Positions 20,215 to 32,125 of a DNA stretch of 64,000 nt are shown piece by piece. Made by a program: the position numbers and the translations under genes. Origin of the DNA: Climacium dendroides (Eukaryota > Streptophyta > Bryopsida > Hypnales > Climaciaceae); the NCBI GenBank assembly GCA_950106755.1, contig OX467082.1, forward strand, positions 8,184,001 to 8,248,000, read 5' to 3'. The notes under the pieces are model-generated. The model was not told the origin of the DNA. It did no database searches and worked only from the letters and a program-made list of their open reading frames with translations. Within the stretch, counting starts at the first letter, position 1; every line of letters begins with the position of its first letter.

Positions 20215-23200
20215 ATGCCTCGCACTCAGGCCCCTGCGCGGAAGAGGAACGCGAGTTAGCGGCATGAAGAGGACTCCAGCGAACATGAAGAAACCCCGTC
20301 GCCAAAGCCAATCCGCATGCGCGGGGAGCATGAGCGCCGCTCCAAGGCCAGAGGAGACCCTTGGCCTGCTGCGTCGGCGGGGAAGGGACGAGATCGGGAC
20401 AGCAATCCTCCACTGAAGAGGAAGAGGACCCCTCAAGTGCAGTTGGAGTTGTCGGAGGAGGCAGGGTACGACGCAGAGGAAGAGGAGGAACTCAGAGAGC
20501 AGTCTTGGAGGTAAGTTTGGCAGCAGAAATAATTAGAGTATAGAACCAGTGGTATTCAAGGTTTTTGGGGAGGCGCGCGTTGGTACGGACGTCAAGTGCA
20601 ACGCACACCATGTTTCTTTTGACGTTGACTCTATCATGTTCAACGTCATAGACGTTTAATGTGACGTCTGCATAAATTGTGTGACGTTCATGTCTACGTC
20701 ACAAAGGACATGTTCTTTGCGTTGAACTCTGTACAAAACAGGTGATAGTTTGTTCCTCAGAGAGCAATCATATTGAATTACGGAGTGATCAATGAAGACG
20801 TTCGGGAGTCATCCCTCTACAAGGGTGACAGACCCTAAACCACGGCGTCTTCCCAGTTTCTATCAAGAGGAAGTTCCTGTAATGTTTAAAACAACGTCCA
20901 GGCGTGTTTACATTGACGTCAGGTTCAATGTCGTGAGCAACAGAATCGCATGTACAGAACTGTGAAGCCAGAAATAGCGTATGTGGATGTCTTTTGCGGG
21001 GGTCCAGTTGCGGGATTGATTTGTTTGTACTGACATAGCCCCATTTTCTTCCCAAGCTGATAGTGCATTTGACCTTTTACAGTAAGGGCTACAACACAGG
21101 GTCTGATGAACCAGCTTCGGATGTTGATACTGAAGAGATGATCGAGCAGCTGATTCCCGAACAGTCTCGCGAAAAGGGCTTAAGCACTGTAATGAAGAAT
21201 CCTGTGGAAATCGACCGACAAGGGGAACCATTCGGACCTATGAGGGTTCCTTTTTCCAACGACATTAAGAAATATGCAAGAGACCTTGACCCCAGGTTTG
21301 GATGGGAGGGTCAGCCCAAAACAGACAGACGGCGCTTATTTAGGCGCCTCTATACAGGTTTGTATTCAGTCCTTCTCTGTGAAATGAAGAGGACTACAGA
21401 CCTTGTAGTTCACTGTTGCATGTCGTTCAAAAGACTGTAAATGTTGTGGAAGGTAGCTCATTGGCCATGAGGCGGGGCAATGGATGTCACCTGTAATGTC
21501 CACAGCGACGTCGAATACAATGTCACGCCTGACGTCAGTGCAGGATCCTCTACAGTGAGGGGTGGTCCCTGTGGTCGTCCGCAACACAGGGACGTGCAGT
21601 GAGTTTCTGGAGACATAGGACTGTCCATGTAAATTCTCTTGTTATTCTTTGGCACAACAATGTCATACATAATGCAGAGGTAGCTATACTAAGTTCTTTG
21701 GCTTGCAGATTGGCGTATAGAGGGAGAGTCCGAGCGAGTGTCGGAGAAGTGGATGCAGCCGTTCATCACAAAAGCGCTCATTCATGTTCGTTGGAAGCTC
21801 AATCGATTGATTGATGGCGGAAAACCCAAACCGATGGGAATGGATGACGATGTGTGGGAGGCATTGAAGGAGGCTCGTGCAACCGATGCTTCCCAAGAGA
21901 AGTCAGCCCATATGTCTGCCATTTCTAAGGGCAAGGCATCCAGCACAGCCCAGCATAAGGCCGTAGAGAGAGAAGTCATCTCGAGGCTGGTAAGTATGTA
22001 GTAACTGACGTCCACCTACTTGCCCAGGTCGACACCACTTTCATCACACATGTTGCGTTTGTTTTTCCAAAAAATGTCCGCTCTGGTGGTAGATGTGCAG
22101 GACTGGGCCTTCTTCTTTGCACGTGGAAGGACCTTTGTGGGGTGGCATTGAAGCATGTAATCATTGCATCTAAACTGTAACTGCATATTCTTCTTCCCCT
22201 TGTCGGGTGGCATTCAAGCATGTAATCGTTGTATGTGGACTCTAAGTGCATATTCTTGTTCCTCTTGTACGGTGCCATTGAAGCATGTAAGCTTTGCATG
22301 TGAACTCTAAGTGCATATTCTTCTTCCCCTTGTAGACTTTGTTGTGGAACAGAGCACCGTTTGAAGCAAAGGTGGACGCAGAAATGGCCAAGGAGTTGTA
22401 GCGTTTGGAAGAAGAGAAGTGCAGAGGTCGAAGTCCCCATGGCAAAGAGCTGCAAGAGATGCGCAGTCGGCTGGATGAGCTTGAGCTCAGTGTAAGTCGC
22501 CTTACTAAGACCGTGAGTACGTTCCACAAAAGCATGGAGGAAATGCTACATAAGATCCTCGCAAGTCAGTGTAAAGCAAGTGCTGGGGGAACCCTGGATG
22601 TCACGGAGCCATCCTCGCCAATGGAGGCAGGGAATGCACCACTTCTCACGTCACCTAGGGCAGAGGCATCGAAAATGGCACAGAAGGACTGTCTTGTGCC
22701 CGTGTTGCAGCCCACAGCTCCTGTAGATGTCGTTGAGCCAGTCCCCATAGCTGTCCAAAGCAATGTCAAAGACGATGTTGTTGTTGACGTTAACTCCGAC
22801 AAGCGGGCTGTTGAAGACGATGTTGTTGACGACGTTGTAGCTAACGCTGAGCAGGAGCAAATACAAGGAGCCGGTGAAGTTGCCATCCCTGAAACTGTTG
22901 AAGGTCAGCAAGGAGTGGAAGATGTGTACGCCATAGTAAAAGACTCCGGGGTGCAGGCAACATCTGAGAGGTGAGAAAACACGATGGAGACCTCCACGGA
23001 GCAACAGGTGATGCGACGTCTCTCTTTCCATTTTAAGTGCCAAGTGATTGACGTAAAGCACTCCCTTTGTTAGGCTAGTGACGTTATTTCCATGAATTGC
23101 CTTGTATGAGGATGGTGTCATAGCGTAGTAGCGGATGCCTTGCAATGCTTCAATTTTTTTTACAAGTGCGTGTCAAATTGGACATCGAAGTGAACGTCAC

Positions 23201-23811
23201 TAGTGGCAGACGCTGATGCACTGTAGGGTTGAGCCTGTTCTTTTCAAAGCGAGTACATCAAAATACTATGTAAGCGGAAGTCGAAGTTTCCTTTCAGTCC
23301 CCCATTCCATTGAATGCGCAGGAATGTTTTACAATAACTATGTGCATCTTACAGGAAAGCAAGTGCCTCAATGGTGCTCAGGTAAGGCTAGGAAGTGTAG
23401 GTGATTAGAGGATGTCAGAAGTGAATAACAATTGTGTGATGGTGTTGCAGGAAGACATTGAAGTCCTTGGTGAGTCCTCAAGCCGACCTCGGCGTACTGT
23501 GAGGACCACGCAAGCTGCGAAGGGCACGAAGGCTACACCGAAGGCAGCAATTTTCAAAGCGGTGGGTCTTCCTAAACCTACCCAACCCACTAAAAAGGTT
23601 AGGAAGCCTGCATTCCATTCACCCATACTTTCATTTGTTTCTGTATGCAACTTAAAAGAATAATGCAAGTGTAGCATTCCTTGACATCTGTTGTGGCTGT
23701 ATAAGAGTCCCAGAAATAAATATGCATGAGTAGGTACTGCTGGTTTTGACTTGGTGTGGTACGATGCAGGCTGCTGTTGTCAAGAAATCGGATGCACCTC
23801 GGAAGAAGTGA
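20215..23811 (+). pseudogene. CACTA TnpA-like gene (Transposase_24-like), ~7 exons
   Basis: The exons are 20215-20510, 21083-21357, 21709-21989, 22336-about 22970, probably 23355-23381, 23451-23597 and 23770-23811. The first three introns agree in phase. The start is basic and Ser-rich (MPRTQAPARKRN). Exon 3 encodes W-E-A-L-K-E followed by SQEKSAHMSAISKGKASS, the pattern of the Transposase_24 (Ptta/En/Spm) family. Exon 4 holds a heptad-like coiled coil (ELQEMRSRLDELELSVSRL), as needed for a dimerising DNA binder. Exons 6-7 are K/R-rich (SSSRPRRTVRTT, KKSDAPRKK). In-frame TAGs lie at 20257 and 22399. The junction after exon 4 does not resolve in phase. TnpA proteins bind subterminal repeats. 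Confidence 0.65.
20585..20720. promoter_or_regulatory. TGACGT/GACGTC motif cluster in TnpA intron 1
   Basis: Within about 130 bp there are at least seven GACGT/ACGTC words (gacgtcaagtg, gacgttgac, aacgtcatagacg, tgacgtctg, gtgacgttc, ctacgtcac). They recur in other introns of this gene (20900, 21490-21540, 23050, 23195). CACTA elements use short repeated subterminal motifs as TnpA sites, and these may play that role. Confidence 0.55.
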
Positions 23812-24399
23812 GTCTCTATTTGCCACAGCGTGTCCAACTTCACATCGCATATGATGGTCAAGCATGTTATTCAGAACATTGAGTAGAACGCACCATGTTT
23901 TCATCGAAAGTGCTGTAGTTAATGTTGTTGTGGATTTCTTCATAGTACTAGACTATGGCATTTTTGTGCAAAAGTTGGCAAGTGGCCTTATAATCCCAAT
24001 GCCATTGAAAACACAGGCTTCTATGCTTGGACATCTCTTACAAAGACACATAATTCATCTTTTAATGGCATATCTCAATCTTCCATTCATTCATGTATAT
24101 GGGCTATAGAGGACATCGTCTTTGATGTTGAGGTTTATGATTCACGTTGTTCATTTCGTTCGAGAAAACATCCTTCCTCTCGCATTGTATGTCTTCTGTA
24201 ATGCTCAAGAAAACACTGTAGATGTCACTATGCATGTCGAACGGAACACTGAGCGCAATGCAATGCACACCCCAGTACACGAGTTGCTCTACTTAATTTC
24301 ACAATAGACGTGTATGTGGACGATGTCTGCGATTTCAGCAACGAATAAATTCTACAATATTGTCCACCCAGGTCGTTTCCTAAAGCACACATTCTCGTT

Positions 24400-24860
24400 G
24401 ACTCTGATGTCATTTAAAACATCCTCTTGTCAAATGTGACATCCCAGAGAACATCACACAGAACACCGACATGTACCGCAGAAGAGTGCCACGTCAGCTG
24501 CCACGTAGGCTGCGTGCACCAGAAATTATTTTCCACGTCGGATATTTAGGGGTCCACGTCATTGGACACGTCACAACATCGTTGGATGAAAAAGTTGTCC
24601 AACGTGTCCCTGCCCATCGTTAAAAATCCTACATGGATGCCAAAACCCCTCCACATGGCACTCTCAGAAACTCTTGGGTGACCCTGTTGTTTTCGATGTC
24701 ACAAAAAATTTAAGCATGTTTCAGCACATAACATGGCACGTTTTTGGCCCGTTTTTTTAAACGGATTTTTTTAGACGTCACTACAGGCATCGTCCTTGTT
24801 AATTTAGACATCACGGCATGTTTTTTCACTTGTTAAAAAAAACACTGATATCTTATAGTG
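24400..24860. mobile_element. Right terminal region of the CACTA element, end TAGTG at 24860
   Basis: The stretch is dense in GATGTC/GACATC and CACGTC/GACGTC words and ends in atatcttatagtg at 24860. TAGTG is the CACTA terminus, and the reversed reading CACTATAAGA matches the terminus of the MITE at 52088. The left terminus was not found because the transposase end is truncated near 17326. Confidence 0.65.
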
Positions 24861-25600
24861 TATGTTAACATAATATCACGATATAGAAAAACTCATGTTC
24901 TTTATCTCCTTCATAAGGAAGAAGGGAAAAGACCGAGACTGGGTTAAACACTACAGGAATGTGTGTTGGTGCCGAACCTGTTGCAATGGCCTGAGTTCTC
25001 TATTTTGCATGTCTGTCCTCATGGGGTGCATGATTTTGTGGACTTGAATGGAGTCTCATTTGCAGCTTACATGAACGAGATGTGGGTCCTCCATTTCTGG
25101 GAGACTCTTTTTAACAGTATTCCTTCAGTGTTGTCTTTTTTATAAAGCACTGGCCCAGGGGTGTCTAGAGTAGATTCCGAAGATGACATTTTCATGAGAG
25201 AATGATTGGAAATTAAGTAGACATTATTTAAAGTATAAGAGACTCCGGTTGTACCATTTTTCATTCTAATTATCAACGTTGAATTGGCATGGAAGCCTGT
25301 TAATGTGAAATATATATCGATCTCGGCCACGCAGCTCGGTCGATGATCAATCGCCCATCAGTTACTGACTTTTGCACGCAAGTGGCTCGCCTTCTATTAT
25401 ACGTAACTATGAACTCATTGGTTGGCATGCATGCATGAGGCTTCGGAATTGCTTGATCAGCTTGTTGACTTGTTGACGTAACTTGCACAGTACAGTGTAT
25501 GTAGAATAAATTGCTCTAACTATACGTGAGGCAGCTTGTGAATGCCTTCCGGCGCATGTTATGTAAGCTTGTGGAACGTCAATGGTCTTCCAACTTGGCC
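24861..25600. other. No recognisable gene
   Basis: Intergenic. CACTACAGGAAT at 24949 resembles a CACTA start but no partner end is visible. Short ORFs only. Confidence 0.4.
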
Positions 25601-25614
25601 AAGTGTTCAGAAAC

Positions 25615-25735
25615 TGCTCCTGCAGATTTTCAAGGGCCGCCGAGGACGCACCTGACACCGCAAGACATGCGGTGCTTTACCAGCCGCTAGACCCTATCTC
25701 CGGGTAAGTCGATTCCAGGGTAGGCAGGTTGTAAA
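25615..25735 (-). rRNA. Fragment of nuclear 26S/28S rRNA
   Basis: Read on the reverse strand, the segment runs from 'cctggaatcgacttacccgg' through 'gagatagggtctagcggctg' and 'aagcaccgcatgtcttgcgg' to 'cggcccttgaaaatc'. This matches my memory of a conserved LSU rRNA stretch. Only about 120 bp is present, next to an A-run at 25733-25745, so this is a displaced fragment and not a working rRNA gene. I first took the stem-loop for a tRNA. Confidence 0.55.
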
Positions 25736-25745
25736 AAAAAAAAAG

Positions 25746-26515
25746 CGCGCAATTTGGCACCGTAACCCGGCTTTCCGTTCATCTCGCATGGCCAGTTGTG
25801 TTTACCACAAATGGCCGACTTGGAGTGCTCATTCTGTCCCGGGATTCTCTTGCATAGCGCTCCAATTTAAACTCACAGCGCTCCGAACCGAATTCAGATT
25901 CGATGAACCACAATTGCTGAGAATTAACTAAACGACGTTGAGATAATTTCCTTCATTAATTAATTTCTACCTTACCACCGTCAGTTTTTGGATGCTTCTG
26001 CAGGTTTCTTCAATTATAGTCGAGAATCTACAGCTTTAGAACAAAGGATCTTGAAAAAGAAAATTGTTGACGAAAACGTAGAACTAGGTGATTGGTAAAA
26101 ATTCAATTGACGCATTCACAATAAGTTTTGGAATGCTCCTACGTTCATAGTAAACAATGCAGTGGAGAGTAGATGCAAGCTCTCTCAAATTTTGCAAGTG
26201 TGCACATCGAAACCTCATCGTTCTTGTGTCAATTTCTTTTTAGCAAGAAAATGAGTGTCCACCATGATGCATGAAGGTTAGTCCTTCAATTAATATCGTA
26301 GCGTGTAAAAAATTAATATACTTTCGTTACCAATCAAAGATCATCCATCGGGTCACCGTCACTGTCACCGTCATAGCACCCTTCCCTTGTGCGGCCCTCT
26401 CTATGGACACTCAATCTTTTGTTTTTTAAGAATTCTTTTTGCACCTGAGAAAGAGACGGCTGCAGCTCTGTTGAGGGAATTTCAGAAAACCGTACAGCTT
26501 GGCTCCACGATGAGG
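25746..26515. other. AT-rich intergenic, no gene
   Basis: Only short ORFs and no recognised repeat. Confidence 0.4.
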
Positions 26516-26950
26516 CACACTTGTGGGAATCCGGAATCCGGAAACGGATCAATAATGCAAGAAGTAGGTACGAAAAATAGAGAAAAAATAAAAAAATAAT
26601 AGTTAGAGTGTGATTTTTGGACCAGATAACTTGAATTAAGAAATAAGCTTTCCGGCACCACCCGTAACCAGAACTTATCCGGATCCGGAATCCGGACTCA
26701 TCCGGAACACAGGAACCTACCGTATAGGTCCCGTAGCTACGGAAGTAGGATACCGTTGAGGCAACGGACCTGTAGCCGTTGTCCTTAAGACCGTAGAGAG
26801 ACAGTTTAGTACTTAAGCCGTCTTCCTAGGGTTTCCTCTTCCCTTTTCTGTTCTGTGTACCCGAGACTGTTTGTGTAAGTAGTTGAGAGAAAGAGTGGTG
26901 AGTTAGCGACTGAGGTAGAACTACTTTCTTTTCGTTCTCACTTAGATCTT

Positions 26951-28900
26951 ATGGCATCCGAACCAGTACGGAAGACAGCGGTATCTGCCCGAGTTATCTC
27001 TCCGGTCATTTTGGATAGCCCGGAACTACACAAACAGTTAGAGGAGGACTTGACTAGGTTAGGATGTGTCGGTTTACTACACCGACCGTGGAATCTCAAG
27101 AGTGAGGAGATGATTCAAGAGCTACTTCACGGTGTTCCGAATCAGTATGAGCTTACTTTGAGAGGACGACCAGTCGCGTGGACAGAGGACATCTGGGCGG
27201 ACGTCTATCAGTTTCGGAAGAGTGGGAACGGTTTAGCATCGAGGACGGACCGATTTGTAGCCGGGAAGTTCACCGGGACTACAAACCCTAAGGACGGCTT
27301 TGCTATCAGCGAGTGTAAGGTCGAGAGAAATAGGCGAATCCTAGAGTTTCTGATTCCGATCTTATATCCGGAAAAGCCAACGCAGGTTACCATTACGATG
27401 GCCAACACTATCTTCGGGGCTATGGAGAACCGGATAGTACACTGGGGTAGGATCATAGCCGGGATAGTGGCTAAATTAGCAGATCACGTGACACGAGCTA
27501 AGGCGAGTCCGGTTAGCACGTATTTGTTTCATCTGTACCATCAACAGGAACTTTTGAGTGTGGCAGAAATAATTCAGTATGACACCGGAAAGACACTCTT
27601 GTCATACGGACTTTCCGGGGAGGAAGCGAAGGATCCGGTCGAGTCTGAACCGGAGGAACTTCCCGAGGAATGTCTGACGGACCCAAGGACCAAGAAGAAG
27701 AAGTCAACCGATCTGGGGTCGAGAATCAAGCCACCGACACTGGAGAGGGGGGAGTCCAGCAAGGGACCTGAGATGGAAACAGAATCCGCATTTTTCAATG
27801 CGGGGCTCGAGTGGATACGTGAAGCCAAGGTATTTTACAACGGATTGTCGGATCTGGTGATAGATACCGCGGAAGTACTAAAGGTGGATCCGGATCAGAT
27901 CGTGGAAGCTGTCAAGCGACTGCCCAAGCCGGAGGATCTGAAGAAGAGGGATGAGCGGATCCAGGAATTGGAGGCGGAACGGAATATACACCAGGCTCGG
28001 GTGAATTGGGCGGAAGGAGAAATGGTAGCTACAAAGGAGAAAGAGAAGGAGGCCCTCGCGCTGGTCAAGAATCTAACCAGGGCAATCAACATCAAAGCCG
28101 ACATCATCACGAAAGCTGCCTTGTTTGATTCCAAGATGATATCCGAAGGCCACATTACCGGAACCAAGGTAGTTACCATCCTCGTAGACTTCACCGCGAG
28201 AATAGAGCGAGTTTTCAAGGAGATCCAGAAGTTGCTGGCGGCCATTGACCCAAACCATGCGATGGATTTCTCCACCTTTCCGGAACTTCCTTTTGTCGCA
28301 GGTACCCCAAGAAAGCCAGTGGCGGATTAGGCAACCCGGATGGAAGGCCTGAGGGGGATACTCACACCAGTCGAGCCTTCCGCCAGTAAAATACGGATGA
28401 CGGAGTTGAATTTGAGGCCAGCCTCGGAACCGGAACCGGAGTCTAGCGCAAAATCAGTTCCGATGCCATCTAAGTTCTCAACTCCGGAAGTTCCCAAGGC
28501 ACAAACAATGCCAAATTTGATGGCCGAATCATTCAAGGTTCCGGGACAGCAGGTTAGGGGAGATCTCATCAACTGGATCGGTGGGATGACAAATCCGGCT
28601 CGGACCAATCCGAAAGGATTTGTGCACATGCAAGAGACCACGCCGGAGAAAGGAAGTGAACCCGCGACGTTGGAGGATACAACACCAGAGAAGGAGAAGG
28701 AAGTCCAAGTTATTAAAGATTCGGATGAAGAAAGTGCCCACTCCACTTCCGGAACCGAAGACGATAGCGATCCGTCTCCAGCCACGCGCCATATCCAGAC
28801 TCGGGCCACCGCAAGAACTACGCCAGCCAAGAACACGAAGGGGACGCCTACCAGCCAAGCGGGGAGTCGTTCAAAGAAAGGACGGAAGCTAAGACATTAG
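26951..28900 (+). pseudogene. LTR-encoded ORF, copy 2, one in-frame TAG
   Basis: ATG 26951 opens 459 codons to TAG 28328-28330. The same frame then continues from 28331 to TAG 28898-28900, about 650 codons in all. Residues 30-215 match the conserved block of copies 1 and 3 (NPKDGF, RRILEFLIPILYPEKP, ANTIFGAM). Residues about 310-440 form a coiled coil with a conserved KAALFDSK-like segment. The second part is Pro/Glu/Ser/Thr-rich and ends basic (SKKGRKLRH). Copy 1 ends before an equivalent tail, and copy 3 also runs on after a TAG. The first TAG may therefore be a decay mutation rather than the natural stop. Confidence 0.65.
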
Positions 28901-30083
28901 GATTGGTAGGAGAGGAAGTATAGGATCCGGAATGGGGTTCCAAGCTTGGACCCGGTTTCCGGAATTTTAGGTGGATAGTAAGGAAATTCGGTTATCTCGG
29001 ACGGCTGTTAGCAATCTGTCCGGATATCCCGGGAAGTTCAGGGATTGGTGGCCTGGATTTCCGGGTTTCCTTTTCAGGCTTTTGGGAGTTGACTTTGGGT
29101 TTTTGTGTTAGTATTTTAAGGGCAGGTAAGTTAGTTGTCTGCCATTCCATTCCATCCTACTCCATTGGATTTTCGTGCTTTCACGTATGTATTACAATTT
29201 TCTTTTCTTAATCTAAGTCAGCCAGGATACCTTTAGCTGCACTTTTGCTTAGATAGGGTCTTTTGGGCTGGGTGTATGCATGGGTGTATGATCTGGTACT
29301 GGAGAAAGAGAAGGGAGGGAGAGAAGGAATCCGGATCTTGAGCTACGGATCGTCTGGGAGTGGAGCTAGTGAGAAGGAATGCAAAGCTGAGTAAGGGAGT
29401 GCAAGTGCAACGTGCTTTTAAACTGCCGGAACAACAATCCGGAATAGAAGGTAGAGGTCCGTGCGAGTCCGAAACCAGGAGGGTTCTGTGCGGAGTTAAG
29501 CAACCACCAAAGGAAAGGATCTCCCACTACTTCGGAAAGTTTGCCAACCTCCCCCTTGGTAAATTGCCTTCTCCTTGAGATTCTATTCTTTTGGGTCTAT
29601 AAGTTCTGATCCGTCGTTGTAGTAAGAGAGGTGTGAATAGTGCTCTGTGTGACCTGATTCCGGATCGGCCAATCCGGAAACTGTGAGAATACTCCTCCCT
29701 CCTCCTACAACTATGTTGTCTTAGGTGTGTTGTTTAGTAGATTTAGAGTACAGAGAGAATAATTGTACAAGTGGTGAGTCTCCACCCCTTTCTAGATCAA
29801 GGGCGGACCCTCTGAGGGTAAAATAGAGGCAACAAAAACCAGTGACGGAAGAGAGACGGAACTCAGATTCGGGTGTATCCGGATCCGGAACGAGATACGG
29901 AATGTACTAAGTTTCCGGAACGAGATAGGGCAAGTGAAATAAGGGAGATTAAGTGAGTAGTCATAATTCGGATGCTTCTAATTCAATCGATATCATACTA
30001 GAAGTTCCCTGGACCGATAATTCGTGTCATCTTGCAACAATTTGCTGTTGTTAGGATACTTACGGCTAACTGCGCGTACGACA
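28901..30083 (+). other. 3' part of LTR copy 2, no gene
   Basis: This is noncoding LTR sequence with many CCGG words and the repeat landmark near 29808. Its sequence differs considerably from the corresponding part of copy 1, so the two LTRs come from different subfamilies. Confidence 0.5.
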
Positions 30084-30087
30084 CTTT

Positions 30088-30105
30088 TGGGGCCGCTGCC
30101 GGGGA
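30088..30105 (+). promoter_or_regulatory. Primer binding site of the retrotransposon
   Basis: TGGGGCCGCTGCCGGGGA begins 4 bases after the LTR end. It is close to TGGCGCCGTTGCCGGGGA, a primer-site form common in plant gypsy elements and probably complementary to a tRNA 3' end (tRNA-Asp-like). The copy-3 equivalent is at 46450-46467. Confidence 0.7.
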
Positions 30106-30239
30106 ACTACTGAAAAAAATTTACCGATAGAATAGAAGATCAGAAAAGGTAGTTCAGGACGGTGAGCTAGGACTCACCCAAATCGGATTGTAGACTAAGT
30201 AAATGAGGATCTAGTGAATGAGAATCTGATTCTAACTTC

Positions 30240-31658
30240 ATGAGTAGGCCTCAAAGAAGAAACACAGCTTTACGTTGGACGGAACGTCAAGAGGAAGAAA
30301 ATAGGCAAATAGTGGTGCACGGGTTACTAGCGTCACAGTCTGTAGAAGATCTAGTTATAATTCCTCCTAGGCCGGAAGTACTTCCGGAATGTTCTCAAAG
30401 TCTTGAAGCGGTTGAGGAACCAGAAGCGGAACCAATTACTTCTGAGGAGGAACGATTCTCTGACGAACTAGATAACATGGTGACCACCACACGTCTCCGT
30501 TACAGTAGGTTTCGGGGAGATGGCAGTAAGGATGTAGATGATTGGATGGGAGAATTTGAAGCTACCACGGTAGCTAATCAAGAAGATGCCGCTTCCAGAC
30601 AGAGAATTTTTCAGGGACTACTAAAAGGTGAAGCCCTTAGATGGTATCAGGATGTTCCGGAAGGTACCTGGAACAACTGGGACCGTCTGACGGAACTCTT
30701 CCTGCAGACCTTTAGAGAAGTAGGAGGAGAAGCGAGAGCTTTGGGAAGACTTAGTAAAGTCTCCATGAGACCTAACGAGTCGGTCCGAAAGTACGGTCAG
30801 AGGGTGACAGACCTGATCAAAAAACTAACCACGGACGTAGCCCCCAGTATACAAGTGGAATGGTATGTGGCAGGTTTTCCGGAAGAGATGGGTTTTCAGA
30901 TTCGACAATCCCGACCCGCAACGCTAAGAGAAGCCATGGAGTCAGCCCAAAATTACGAGAACTCAACTCAATCACTACGACGATCCATCAAGAAGAGCGA
31001 GAAACGAGAGAAAGGGAAGAGCAAAAAGTATGAGAAAAGGACAAAGCGAAGAGGGAGGTATTCGGATTCCAAAACCTCGAGTTCCGGAACCGGATCGGAT
31101 GAATCATCCGATAGCGCCGACAATTCGGATAGTGAGGCAGAGACTTCCAACAGCAGATGAGTGGCGCGAGGTAAAAATGAGAAGGTTAGTAGAAGAACCG
31201 TCAAGGTAAAGGTGGAGGAGGACGATTCCAAGAAACTTATGAAAAGCATCCAAGAATCTTTGGAGGCAATCAAGGTTAACCTAGCTGATAATCGGATGCC
31301 CCGACGGATTGTACCGACTTCCCGAGCTAATGTATGGTGCGCAAGATGTAGAAGACCCGGCCATTATGCAAGCGAATGCCCCCAGGGACATCAGAAGCAA
31401 ATCCATTTTGTGGATGAAGAAGGAGTGTATTACACACTTCCGGAACCGGAAGGGGGTGAAGATCTGGTGAATCCAATATTTCAGATCCAAACCGGATACG
31501 GAAGAGGGAAGGCACCTCAGCAGTTGATCCGCACCAATTTTCATACGCATCCACCGACTGGATCTAGTCAAGGTACTTATGCTACTTCTAGATTTCCACC
31601 CGGGTGTTGTTTCGTGTGTGGAAGTCCCCAACATTATGCCAACGGTGCTAGATTGTGA
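30240..31658 (+). pseudogene. Ty3/gypsy gag with CCHC zinc knuckle, one in-frame TGA, truncated
   Basis: ATG 30240 opens 306 codons to TGA 31158-31160, and the same frame continues to 31658. Residues about 80-235 are a Retrotrans_gag domain (YSRFRGDGS, DDWMGEFE, LKGEALRWYQ, GQRVTDLIKKL, EWYVAGFPEEM). A basic and Ser-rich tail follows. After the TGA a canonical knuckle CARCRRPGHYASEC occurs, then a second, broken one (CFVCGSPQHYANG) that lacks the last Cys. There the gag stops and unrelated sequence begins with repeated gtgagc words; protease and polymerase are absent. The TGA probably replaces CGA (Arg). It is a dead fragment. Confidence 0.85.
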
Positions 31659-31715
31659 GCATGTGAGCGTGAGCCTACGAGCGTTGAGCATGAAGTATGT
31701 GAGCGTGGAGTTCTG
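31655..31715 (+). repeat. GTGAGC-rich junction sequence
   Basis: gtgagc, atgtgagcgtgagc and tgtgagcgtgg recur within 60 bp exactly where gag coding ends. Similar gtgagc runs (reverse strand) sit where the second gag-protease ORF ends at 43040-43083. These may be recombination joints or ends of an unrecognised element. Confidence 0.5.
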
Positions 31716-31798
31716 GAATTGTAAAAAATTCAATAATATTTATAAAAATAGAATTTTCAAGAAAGGGATTCAAATAAATTCTATTTTCAGGATATTCG

Positions 31799-31872
31799 TA
31801 CCCTATTACCGTGGACCTTTTGCCGTGGACCTATTACCGTGGACCTATTACCATGGACCTATTACCGTAGTT
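31799..31872 (+). repeat. 15-bp tandem repeat (cctattaccgtgga)
   Basis: About five units of cctattaccgtgga, with one unit reading ttttgccgtgga and one ccatgga, form a short minisatellite. No coding role is seen. Confidence 0.65.
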
Positions 31873-32125
31873 ATATACAATTTGTATACAATTTTGAGTT
31901 GCTATTACTGGTTAGAGTAATAGAAGTGCATGTTGCGAAAGGCAAACAAATGACCTGCAAGAAAAAGTAAGTCGAGATTGAAAATAGGTTGTATTGAATA
32001 CTTCAAGAAATTACAGTATTCAAACATACAAAATTGGTACTTCTAAAGCTATACATTTCACTTTAGTGTATAGTCCTTCAATCATTAATACCAATCACCT
32101 AGGGGTTCTTGGACTTCTAAACATG

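Larger units (their letters stand above)
26530..30083 (+). mobile_element. 5' LTR with internal ORF, copy 2 of the long-LTR family
   Basis: The right edge is gcgtacgaca at 30083, just before the primer site, and matches the CA end of the solo LTR (gctacgaca). The left edge is not resolved; family-typical CCGGA words begin about 26530, and a TGTGATTTTT start at 26609 is possible. The LTR carries the same ORF as copy 1 (26951-28900) and the 'cctctgagggtaaaatagagg' landmark near 29808. At roughly 3.5 kb it agrees with the solo LTR. It is followed by a primer site and gag, which proves that the ORF lies in the LTR and not in the internal region. Confidence 0.75.

Noticed and set aside
24949..24961. 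CACTACAGGAAT as the start of another CACTA element
   Set aside because: No matching TAGTG end or inverted repeat was found to its right within a plausible distance, and CACTA by itself is common by chance.
25640..25700. tRNA gene
   Set aside because: A stem-loop with a 7-base loop looked like an anticodon arm, but no acceptor stem or T-arm fits, and the longer stretch reads better as LSU rRNA.
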